Assembly (NCBI RefSeq): GCF_018129995.1
Contig: NZ_JAFCKS010000002.1
Span: forward strand, 1 to 64,000
Direction of reading: 5' to 3'
Source of the DNA: Bradyrhizobium sp. SZCCT0153
Lineage (GTDB): Bacteria; Pseudomonadota; Alphaproteobacteria; Rhizobiales; Xanthobacteraceae
DNA length: 64,000 nt
Shown here: piece after piece, positions 30,644-37,022 of the stretch
How the letters are laid out: each line of letters begins with the position of its first letter
Numbering within the stretch: the stretch's first letter is position 1
Notes under the pieces: model-generated
Told to the model about the DNA's origin: nothing
The model's database searches: none
What the model saw: the letters and a program-made list of their open reading frames with translations, nothing else
Translations under genes and position numbers: made by a program

Positions 30644-30761
30644 CGCTCTCGTTTTCGTGAATCTGCGTGTGAGACTGCTCACGGAGTGCAAGCGACCAAT
30701 TTGGGATCATTCGGGAACAGTCGATCGCGCTGATTTTCGATTCCAGAAGGAGGTTTTTGCA

Positions 30762-30893
30762 ATGGCTCCACGTCTGGCTCTTCTCTCACTCATTCTCGCC
30801 TTTGGCGTCTCAGTCGCGTTCGCGACGGTGACGACCGTGCGGCAGGTGCATCATGAAAATGCATCGCCTGCCTTCCACGCGGCGCATATCTAG
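30762..30893 (+). CDS. 43-residue peptide with N-terminal membrane segment
   Basis: AGAAGGAGGT lies directly upstream of the ATG at 30762, a near-perfect ribosome site. The product starts APRLALLSLILAFGVSVAF, a signal peptide or single membrane helix, and ends in a short polar tail rich in His. It is likely a small membrane or secreted peptide. Function is unknown. Confidence 0.6.
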   Translation: MAPRLALLSLILAFGVSVAFATVTTVRQVHHENASPAFHAAHI

Positions 30894-30963
30894 CGTCTTT
30901 CCGGAACATTCGACGCGGCCGGGCGCAAGCGCTTCGATGGATCAAGAGAGGCGAACGAACATC

Positions 30964-31179
30964 ATGGCGAATTCGCATCAAGGCATCGTCAAGGACCAGC
31001 GCGGCGAGGAGCAGCCGCGTGACAAGCAGCGGGCACAGACCGTCCACAAGACGGATCCGCAAGCAAGCCGCAAAGGCTCGCCCTCGCGAGAGGCGACGCG
31101 CGATCCGAAGCTGAATGACGAGAGCAAGACGCCGGGCTCAGGGGCGATGCCGGACGGTTCAAACGACGCGACGGGCTAG
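30964..31179 (+). CDS. Hydrophilic disordered small protein
   Basis: The 71-residue protein starts at MANSHQGIVKDQRGEEQPRD and is very rich in Lys, Arg, Asp, Gln and Ser with almost no hydrophobic residues, so it should be disordered, as in desiccation-type stress proteins (inference from composition). The ATG at 30964 follows AAGAGAGGCGAAC; the ATG at 30937 is the alternative. Confidence 0.6.
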   Translation: MANSHQGIVKDQRGEEQPRDKQRAQTVHKTDPQASRKGSPSREATRDPKLNDESKTPGSGAMPDGSNDATG

Positions 31180-31293
31180 TTCCCACGAGGAACGGATCCG
31201 CTCGCAAAAAATCGACGGATTGTTTCCGGTAGTCATGCCCCCGGTGCGCCGGAAGCAATCTCCAAGGACGGCCCTGGAACCCTCGGTGCCGGG

Positions 31294-31327
31294 GCGGGTC
31301 GTTTGCTTGTGCGGGTCGTTTGCTTGT
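31294..31327. repeat. Tandem duplication of 17 bases
   Basis: GCGGGTCGTTTGCTTGT occurs twice, head to tail (31294-31310 and 31311-31327), with no mismatch, between two small genes. It looks like a recent local duplication. Confidence 0.85.
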
Positions 31328-31346
31328 GGATGTCTCGTAAGACAGG

Positions 31347-31595
31347 TCAATCCTCTGCGTCGCGGTCGCCACCGATCGGCGCGTGCCCGTCCGGGCCGCG
31401 CGCGAAGACGCCGTAATTGCTCGACTTGACGCCGCTGCCCGCATCGTCTCCCACAGCGGCTAGGCCGAGCCTGAGCAGCTCGCGAACGGCTGCCGCCCGC
31501 GTCGGCATGCGATGCTTGAACCGGAAATCGTCGAGAGCAGACAGTTCTTCCGGCGAGAGCATCACCTGAAGCCGCTCGGCGCGGAGGTCATTCAT
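31347..31595 (-). CDS. Ribbon-helix-helix-type small regulator
   Basis: The 82-residue protein has a ribbon-helix-helix-like N-terminal half: a short strand (RLQVMLSPEEL) followed by LDDFRFKHRMPTRAAAVREL and LLRLGL, as in CopG/Arc-type repressors. The tail is disordered. Such proteins bind DNA as dimers and commonly repress their own genes; a perfect dyad lies 25 bases upstream of the start. No toxin gene is adjacent, so I do not call it an antitoxin. Confidence 0.75.
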   Translation of the reverse strand: MNDLRAERLQVMLSPEELSALDDFRFKHRMPTRAAAVRELLRLGLAAVGDDAGSGVKSSNYGVFARGPDGHAPIGGDRDAED

Positions 31596-31619
31596 TGGAA
31601 ATCACTCCAAATGAGCTGT

Positions 31620-31636
31620 TTGAGTAGTTTACTCAA
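31620..31636. promoter_or_regulatory. Dyad upstream of the RHH gene
   Basis: TTGAGTA-GTT-TACTCAA has perfect 7-base arms and lies in an AT-rich stretch before the RHH gene. A further TGAGTA occurs at 31684. It is a good candidate for an autoregulatory site of the RHH protein. Confidence 0.5.
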
Positions 31637-31771
31637 CAATCCAATTTGGCAAGAGTTCCGCAAGCTGAGCCACAGGCGTCAAATGAGTAAAAAAATAAAA
31701 TGAAATCAATAAGTTAAGTTGTTTTATCGGGTCCCGGAAAGGCGTATCCTTGGCCAAAAGGGAGAGACGTC

Positions 31772-31939
31772 ATGACGGAAGAAGTCAGATTGCCCCGCAA
31801 GCTTTCCGAAGAGACCGAAGCAGCCAAACCGGTGCGCCCGAGCCACCAAAAGGTCATCGACCAGGCGGAGCGCTGGGCCAACAGTCCGGGCCTTCAACCG
31901 CCGAAGTCGCAGCCTTCGCCCAGCGCGAAAGCGGTCTAA
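31772..31939 (+). CDS. 55-residue hydrophilic protein
   Basis: AAAAGGGAGAGACGTC precedes the ATG at 31772, a strong ribosome site. The product (MTEEVRLPRKLSEETEAAKP, later VIDQAERWANSPGLQPPKSQ) is charged, with one likely helix around VIDQAERWAN. No family is recognised. An AT-rich region upstream (31596-31730) can serve as promoter for this gene and for the divergent RHH gene. Confidence 0.55.
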   Translation: MTEEVRLPRKLSEETEAAKPVRPSHQKVIDQAERWANSPGLQPPKSQPSPSAKAV

Positions 31940-31961
31940 GGTTTCAAGAAGGGAGAGCCCT

Positions 31962-32153
31962 TTAACGAGGGCGAACAGGCCGATCGGTGCGCGGTCCGTA
32001 GGAGGCGATGCGAAGCCTGCGCCTGAGCAACCAGGCCGATACGGAAATGACGGCCCAAACCGTCGATGCCGCGATGAAGGCGAGTGCGACGCTGGCCCCG
32101 ACAGCGACATGAAACACACCTCCGAAACCGGCGCGCAGACCGAAGGCGACCAC
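31962..32153 (-). CDS. Possible small membrane protein, start doubtful
   Basis: On the minus strand a frame from a GTG at 32153 encodes a hydrophobic helix (VGASVALAFIAASTVWAVI) and a basic tail (WLLRRRLRI). The same frame stays open upstream to stops at 32214-32219 and would add another hydrophobic segment (SATILAFGAWLVVAFGL), but offers no ATG. The gene may have lost its start or carry a frameshift. Coding is plausible, not certain. Confidence 0.35.
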   Translation of the reverse strand: MVAFGLRAGFGGVFHVAVGASVALAFIAASTVWAVISVSAWLLRRRLRIASYGPRTDRPVRPR

Positions 32154-32231
32154 AAGCCAGGCGCCGAAGGCGAGGATCGTGGCGGAGCGCGCCGAGACGA
32201 AGCCTCATCAGCACGTGACGCGGAGCACACC

Positions 32232-32257
32232 GGAACGATCGCTCGTCTATCCGGGTT
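32232..32257 (+). promoter_or_regulatory. EcfG-type promoter candidate (GGAAC-N17-GGTT)
   Basis: GGAAC, 17 bases, GGTT, ending 30 bases before the ATG of the PRC-barrel gene. One base differs from the CGTT of the general-stress consensus. Confidence 0.6.
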
Positions 32258-32287
32258 GCCTCCACACTGGCTGAGTGGAGAATTGAA

Positions 32288-32662
32288 ATGCTGAATCAAG
32301 TCGAACTGGACCAAAGCGAGATGGGCAAGTTGATCGGCAGCGACAAGGTCGAGGGAACATCGGTCTATGGCGCCGATCGCAACAAGATCGGCTCGATCGA
32401 ACGCGTGATGATCGACAAGGTCAGCGGCAGGGTGTCCTACGCCGTGCTCGGCTTCGGCGGCTTTTTGGGCCTCGGCAACGACCACTATCCGCTGCCCTGG
32501 CAGTCGCTGAAGTACGATACGGAGCTTGGCGGTTATGTTACCGGCATCACCACCAAGGAACTGGAAGGCGCGCCGAAATACCGCGAACGGAATGATTGGA
32601 ACTGGAGCGATGACGCCGCGGTCCGCGGCATCAACTCCTACTACGGCGTCCCATTCGCGTAG
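32288..32662 (+). CDS. PRC-barrel domain protein
   Basis: The 124-residue protein carries a PRC-barrel fold: LIGSDKVEGTSVYGADRNKI, then VSYAVLGFGGFLGLGNDHYP and LPWQSLKYD. PRC-barrel proteins of this size are stress-linked in rhizobia; the fold is also used in RNA processing and photosystem assembly, but the role here is unknown. AGTGGAGAATTG precedes the ATG, and the EcfG-type promoter supports stress control. Confidence 0.85.
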   Translation: MLNQVELDQSEMGKLIGSDKVEGTSVYGADRNKIGSIERVMIDKVSGRVSYAVLGFGGFLGLGNDHYPLPWQSLKYDTELGGYVTGITTKELEGAPKYRERNDWNWSDDAAVRGINSYYGVPFA

Positions 32663-32787
32663 GTCAGACCGACTGGGGTTCGCACGGACAGACGGACAAG
32701 CCCTGGAAGGGATCTCCGGAGAAGGAGCAGGGATCGGACGAGGTGAAGCCCGACCTCGAGAAATGGCACGTGACGAAGACGCACTGA
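32653..32787 (+). pseudogene. Remnant of a small hydrophilic protein gene without start
   Basis: A frame ending at the TGA of 32785-32787 encodes TDWGSHGQTDKPWKGSPEKE and then a segment ending PDLEKWHVTKTH. The composition (Trp, Lys, Asp, Glu, few Ala or Arg) is unlike a chance GC-rich frame and recalls short Bradyrhizobium proteins. No ATG, GTG or TTG precedes it in frame; upstream it runs into the PRC-barrel gene. I read it as a truncated gene. A rare ATT start at 32653 cannot be excluded. Confidence 0.4.
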
Positions 32788-33054
32788 CACACCGGTGCGT
32801 CTCGTTCCGATACCCCCGCTGGCGCGCAGCCCCTGCAATGTTGAAGCTGTCATTGGACAGTTCCACTCGGCGACGCTTCTGGCAAGGCTCGTAAAGCTCG
32901 AACTGGGAGAGCGTAGCCACTAGCGCGAGCGTTCCAGCGCCACGACGATCAGGGCCCGGATGCCGTTCTGATCGGCCGCGCCGTTGATCCAGGTCAACGT
33001 GCGCCGACCGAGACAGGCATGTCTGGTCGTGGGGCTAAACCATGGAGAGCACGC

Positions 33055-33285
33055 ATGATCAGGTTGTTTGCCGCCGCTGCGTTTGCCGTAGCCATTGCAA
33101 CGTCGGCGCAGGCGATGTCGCCCGCGCCGCTTCATCAGCCGGACGGCATGGCCACACGGGTCGCCTTCCTTTGCGGGCCGGGTCGGACGTTGGTCGGCGG
33201 CGTCTGCATCTCCAGAGTCGCCAAACGGCAAATCCGCAGATGTGCGGTGTGGGGCGCGGGCCATGTCTGCCGTCAGTGGCACTGA
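33055..33285 (+). CDS. Small secreted Cys-containing protein
   Basis: The 76-residue product starts with a signal peptide (MIRLFAAAAFAVAIATSAQA) and has a mature part with three Cys (FLCGPGRTLVGGVCISR, then RRCAVWGAGHVC adding two more). The CGPGRTxVGGVC pattern recurs in small periplasmic proteins of Bradyrhizobium that I know of only as hypothetical. The start at 33055 is set by the signal peptide. Confidence 0.7.
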   Translation: MIRLFAAAAFAVAIATSAQAMSPAPLHQPDGMATRVAFLCGPGRTLVGGVCISRVAKRQIRRCAVWGAGHVCRQWH

Positions 33286-33360
33286 TGCCGGACGAAAGTG
33301 ACGGACAATGAGAGCTCGCCGCTGTTGTCAGTGCAGGGAGCGGCGAGCCTCACGCGGACC

Positions 33361-33645
33361 TTAATAACAGGGTGGATACGGATAGTAACCACAGGCCCTG
33401 CGGTAGCGATAAGCGCCATAGGCCGCGGCGCCTCCCACCGCGGCCGCACCGTAATAGGCGCGCCGGTGCACTCTGCGGTTGACGCCTGCCACGCTCATCG
33501 GTGTAAGCGGTCGCCCAACTCTCGCCTCGGCGCGATCAAGCGATACGGATGGCCCGTTCGCCGGCGAGTAATCCGGCGACAGCGGAACTGCGGTCAAGAG
33601 CCCAGCCATCACGATCAGTCCAAGAAGCTTGGCGGTTCTTGTCAT
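33361..33645 (-). CDS. Small secreted Tyr/Arg-rich protein
   Basis: The 94-residue protein has a signal peptide (KLLGLIVMAGLLTAVPL), a polar middle part, a second hydrophobic patch (YYGAAAVGGAAAYGAYRY) and a Cys/Tyr/Pro tail (CGYYPYPPCY). CAGGGAGAGAACAC before the ATG is a good ribosome site. Similar tail-rich proteins are frequent in Bradyrhizobium, of unknown role. Confidence 0.72.
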   Translation of the reverse strand: MTRTAKLLGLIVMAGLLTAVPLSPDYSPANGPSVSLDRAEARVGRPLTPMSVAGVNRRVHRRAYYGAAAVGGAAAYGAYRYRRACGYYPYPPCY

Positions 33646-33877
33646 GTGTTCTCTCCCTGAGATGCGATCATCAGAGGGAACGTGTCATGGCGTTCGGGCT
33701 CACCCTTGACCAATATCAATGGAACCCAACTCCAATGCGCCGCAGAAAATCGAGCTGGTCGCGAGCCGTATCGTGCATCTTCGCGCAGTCGTGGGCACGA
33801 TAGCGTGCACAATGACGTGGCTGTCGAGTTCGCCAGCGCGGGCTGAGCGGCGATCGCCGTAGCGACCTCGCGTCCGT

Positions 33878-34345
33878 TCACCCCGCCACCGCCTCCTTAC
33901 GCCCCGGTCCCGGATGCACATGCACCTGCTTCGCATGCAGCACCTCGCCGCATTCCGAGCACACCATCACCGGGTCGAACTGCTTGCCGCAGGTCTTGTG
34001 CTCGTGCAGCAGCGGGCGGCCGCGTTCGTCGCCCATGTGGGCGTCGCCCCAATGCACCATCGCCATGATGATCGGGTAGAGGTCGAGGCCCTTCTGGGTG
34101 AGGATATATTCATAGCGTTTGGGCGCCTCTGAATAGGGGACGCGGCGCAGGATGCCGAAGCGGACCAGCTTCTTCAGCCGCTCCGAGAGCAGGTGCCGCG
34201 TGATCTGAAGCGAGGATTGAAAACCCTCGAAGCGCCGCACCCGCAAAAAGCATTCGCGCAGGATCAGCAGCGTCCAGCGGTCACCGACCACCGCGACGGT
34301 GCGGGAGAGCGAGCAGGGCTCTTCGTCCAGCGTGTCCCATTTCAT
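33878..34345 (-). CDS. HxlR family regulator with C-terminal zinc-ribbon-like part
   Basis: The 155-residue protein has the HxlR winged helix (VGDRWTLLILRECFLRVRRF, LSERLKKLVRFGILRR, EYILTQKGLDLYPI). The C-terminal part CGKQFDPVMVCSECGEVL holds three Cys in a zinc-ribbon-like pattern, found in a subset of HxlR proteins. It is divergent from the SDR-nitronate monooxygenase pair and probably controls it. Two dyads lie in the shared gap. Confidence 0.88.
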   Translation of the reverse strand: MKWDTLDEEPCSLSRTVAVVGDRWTLLILRECFLRVRRFEGFQSSLQITRHLLSERLKKLVRFGILRRVPYSEAPKRYEYILTQKGLDLYPIIMAMVHWGDAHMGDERGRPLLHEHKTCGKQFDPVMVCSECGEVLHAKQVHVHPGPGRKEAVAG

Positions 34346-34371
34346 GATGCCGTCTCCCGGCCGAGCCTAGT

Positions 34372-34464
34372 AAGTCAGAAAAAGGAACTGACTTGAATGA
34401 TCAGCGCTATTTGCAAAGAAACCTAACAGTCCGTCGCGAAGTTTGACAGTTCTATTTTAGAACT
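34372..34464. promoter_or_regulatory. Two dyads between the HxlR and SDR genes
   Basis: AAGTCAG-N9-CTGACTT (34372-34394) and AGTTCT-ATTTT-AGAACT (34448-34464) are both perfect inverted repeats in the AT-rich divergent gap. The first is near the HxlR start, the second 45 bases before the SDR start. They are candidate operators of the HxlR protein. Confidence 0.45.
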
Positions 34465-34508
34465 ATAGCCTTCGGCCCAATTACACGCTCTCACCGGAGG
34501 AGGCGACT

Positions 34509-35246
34509 TTGCCCAAGCGAAACGCGACAGCTGCCGTGATCGGGGCCGGCGATTTCATCGGCTCGGAGATTGCCAAGAAGTTTGCCGCCGAAGGTTTCGC
34601 GGTCTTCGCCGGCCGCCGCAACGGCGACAAGCTCGCGCCGCTGGTGCGGGACATCGAGGCCGCGGGCGGCGAGATCCATGCGCGTTCGCTCGATGCGCGG
34701 AAAGAGGAGGAGGTCATCTCCTTCCTCAACGACGCCGACAAGCACGCGCCGCTGGACGTCTGCATCTTCAACGTCGGCGCCAACGTCAATTTTCCGATCC
34801 TCGACACCAGCGAGCGCGTGTTCCGCAAGGTCTGGGAGATGGCCTGCTATTCCGGCTTCCTCGCGGGGCGCGAAGCGGCGCGGCTGATGCTGGCGCGCGG
34901 CGGCGGCAAGATCTTCTTCACCGGTGCGACCGCGTCCCTGCGCGGCGGCAGCGGCTTTGCCGCCTTCGCCAGTGCCAAGTTCGGCCTGCGCGCGGTGGCG
35001 CAGGCGATGGCGCGCGAGCTTGGGCCGAAGAACATCCACGTCGCCCATCTCATCATCGATTCCGGCGTCGACACCGAATGGGTGCGGCAGCGCCGGCTCG
35101 AAGCCCTCGGGCCCAATGCGCTCGACAATCCCGACCTCCTGATGCCGCCATCGGCTGTGGCCGATTCCTATTGGCAGCTCTATCAGCAGCCCAAGAGTGC
35201 CTGGACCTTCGAGATGGAGATCAGGCCGTTCGGAGAGAAATGGTGA
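34509..35246 (+). CDS. Atypical SDR-fold protein lacking catalytic Ser and Tyr
   Basis: The 245-residue Rossmann protein starts at a TTG (34509) after GGAGGCGAC. Its nucleotide loop is IGAGDFIG rather than TGxxxGIG. At the active site, ATASLRGGSGFAAFASAK aligns with the usual S-x12-Y-x3-K, but Phe stands in place of Tyr and Ala in place of Ser; only Lys remains. It may bind a dinucleotide without normal SDR chemistry or use another mechanism. It precedes a nitronate monooxygenase gene by 63 bases and is probably co-transcribed. Confidence 0.8.
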   Translation: MPKRNATAAVIGAGDFIGSEIAKKFAAEGFAVFAGRRNGDKLAPLVRDIEAAGGEIHARSLDARKEEEVISFLNDADKHAPLDVCIFNVGANVNFPILDTSERVFRKVWEMACYSGFLAGREAARLMLARGGGKIFFTGATASLRGGSGFAAFASAKFGLRAVAQAMARELGPKNIHVAHLIIDSGVDTEWVRQRRLEALGPNALDNPDLLMPPSAVADSYWQLYQQPKSAWTFEMEIRPFGEKW

Positions 35247-35309
35247 CCGCCGCGCAAAAGTCCGGCTAGACTGATCCAAACACAAATCGAAACTTCGGGA
35301 GGCCCAAAC

Positions 35310-36311
35310 GTGAAGACCGCGATCACCGAACTGTTCGGCATCGAGCACCCCATCATCCAGGGCGGCATGCATTTCGTCGGTTTTGCCGAACTGGCTGCCG
35401 CCGTCTCCAATGCCGGCGGGCTCGGCATCATCACCGGTCTCACGCAGAAGACGCCGGAATTGCTCGCCAAGGAGATCGCGCGCTGCCGCGGCATGACCGA
35501 CAAGCCGTTCGGCGTGAACCTCACCTTCCTGCCGACCTTCGCGGCGCCGCCCTATCCGGAATACATCGCGGCCATCGTCGAGGGCGGCATCAAGGCGGTG
35601 GAGACCGCGGGTCGCAGCCCGGAAGCCTACATGCCGGCGCTGAAGGCCGCTGGCATCAAGGTCATCCACAAATGCACGTCGGTCCGGCATTCACTGAAAG
35701 CCGAACGCATCGGCTGCGACGCCGTCAGCGTCGATGGCTTCGAGTGCGGCGGTCATCCCGGTGAGGACGACATCCCCAACATGATCCTGCTGCCCCGTGC
35801 GGCGGAGGAGCTGAAGATTCCGTTCGTCGCCTCCGGCGGCATGGCGGACGGCCGCAGCCTCGTTGCGGCGCTCTCGCTGGGCGCGGCCGGCATGAACATG
35901 GGCACGCGCTTCATCGCCACCAAGGAAGCGCCGGTGCATCAGAACGTGAAGAACGCGCTGGTCGCGGCCACCGAGCTCGACACCCGCCTGATCATGCGGA
36001 GCTTGCGCAACACCGAGCGCGTGCTCAAGAACGCCAACGTCGATCGCCTGCTCGAGATCGAGCGCGAGAAGGGCGACAAGCTCAAGATCGACGACATCCA
36101 CGACCAGGTCGCGGGCGTCTATCCCAGGATCATGCTGGAGGGCCAGATGGATGCGGGCGCCTGGAGCTGCGGAATGGTGGCCGGCCTCATCCACGACATC
36201 CCCTCATGCAAGGAACTGGTGGATCGCATCATGGGCGAAGCGGAAACCATCATCCGGAGCCGCCTGATGGGGTTCCTGGACGGGACGGGTGCAGCGCGAA
36301 AGGTCGCCTGA
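35310..36311 (+). CDS. Nitronate monooxygenase (2-nitropropane dioxygenase family)
   Basis: The 333-residue FMN enzyme of the TIM-barrel family oxidises nitronates. Marks are IIQGGMHFVGFAELAAAVSN at the start, the FMN site around DGFECGGHPGEDD with the catalytic His, and VASGGMADGRSLVAALSLGA with GTRFIATKEA. The start is a GTG (35310) preceded by GGGAGGC. Relatives in aromatic and fatty-acid pathways are often misnamed enoyl-ACP reductase II. Its real substrate is open. Confidence 0.88.
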   Translation: MKTAITELFGIEHPIIQGGMHFVGFAELAAAVSNAGGLGIITGLTQKTPELLAKEIARCRGMTDKPFGVNLTFLPTFAAPPYPEYIAAIVEGGIKAVETAGRSPEAYMPALKAAGIKVIHKCTSVRHSLKAERIGCDAVSVDGFECGGHPGEDDIPNMILLPRAAEELKIPFVASGGMADGRSLVAALSLGAAGMNMGTRFIATKEAPVHQNVKNALVAATELDTRLIMRSLRNTERVLKNANVDRLLEIEREKGDKLKIDDIHDQVAGVYPRIMLEGQMDAGAWSCGMVAGLIHDIPSCKELVDRIMGEAETIIRSRLMGFLDGTGAARKVA

Positions 36312-36417
36312 CACCGCAAACTTCTTAACCACGGCGGCATTTGGCCGCTGGAATTGCGCGCGACGCCTCCTAGATAGAAGTAAATTACCCCTTAACAATC
36401 AATTTCAGGAGGCGTCC

Positions 36418-36837
36418 GTGGTCCTGAAGAGCGTATCTTTTGTCGTTGCCCTCGGCGTCGTGCTCGCATGGGGCGGCCTCGCGCGCGCTGATGATTACAA
36501 GCCCGGTGAATATCTCGGCCTTGACCTGTCCAAGGCAGTCCTGTCGCCGAAGCGGCTCGGGCCCGAGACGCAATTCGCTCCTGTTGCGCTGGAGGCGCGC
36601 GGCGGCAACGAAGCGCAGGCGCGGGCCGAACCGGTAGATGTGCCGAAGAAGGTCGCGGCTGAACGTGTGCATGTGTCCGAGCCGAAGGTCGCGCACGCCA
36701 GGCCCGCGCAGCCGCGCGGCGCCGCTCGCACCAGACTCGCGCATCGTCACGGCAATCCTCTGGATGCGCAGGCGATGGACACCCGAATCCAGACCTGGCC
36801 GTGCCGCAGCGGCGGCATCTGCAACTGGAAGCATTAG
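36418..36837 (+). CDS. Secreted basic protein of unknown function
   Basis: The 139-residue product starts at a GTG (36418) after CAGGAGGCG. A signal peptide (SVSFVVALGVVLAWGGLARA) leads to a mature part with DDYKPGEYLGLDLSKAVLSP, a Pro/Ala/Arg-rich middle and a tail with two Cys (WPCRSGGICNWKH) that could form one disulphide. Similar proteins are widespread in Bradyrhizobium as hypothetical periplasmic proteins. Confidence 0.7.
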   Translation: MVLKSVSFVVALGVVLAWGGLARADDYKPGEYLGLDLSKAVLSPKRLGPETQFAPVALEARGGNEAQARAEPVDVPKKVAAERVHVSEPKVAHARPAQPRGAARTRLAHRHGNPLDAQAMDTRIQTWPCRSGGICNWKH

Positions 36838-37022
36838 CTGGCGAGACAGCCGGACCCAACGCTCTCCCCGTAAGAACGGGGCGAACGAGTGCACCGTCGC
36901 GCAGGTGTAGCCCGATCCGTCATCTGTCCGTCGCAAAACGGTAGGCATGGAGTCAAGAAACCGTAAGCCGGGAGTCAAACGGCGCAGGCACCTTCCGTCG
37001 CGATTCGACGAAGGTTCCCTGA

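Noticed and set aside
31347..31939. Toxin-antitoxin pair
   Set aside because: The RHH protein could be an antitoxin, but the neighbouring 55-residue protein is divergent and disordered, not a toxin-like fold.
33642..33881. Minus-strand 79-residue frame
   Set aside because: No ribosome site, mixed composition, and it overlaps the start region of a better supported secreted protein gene.
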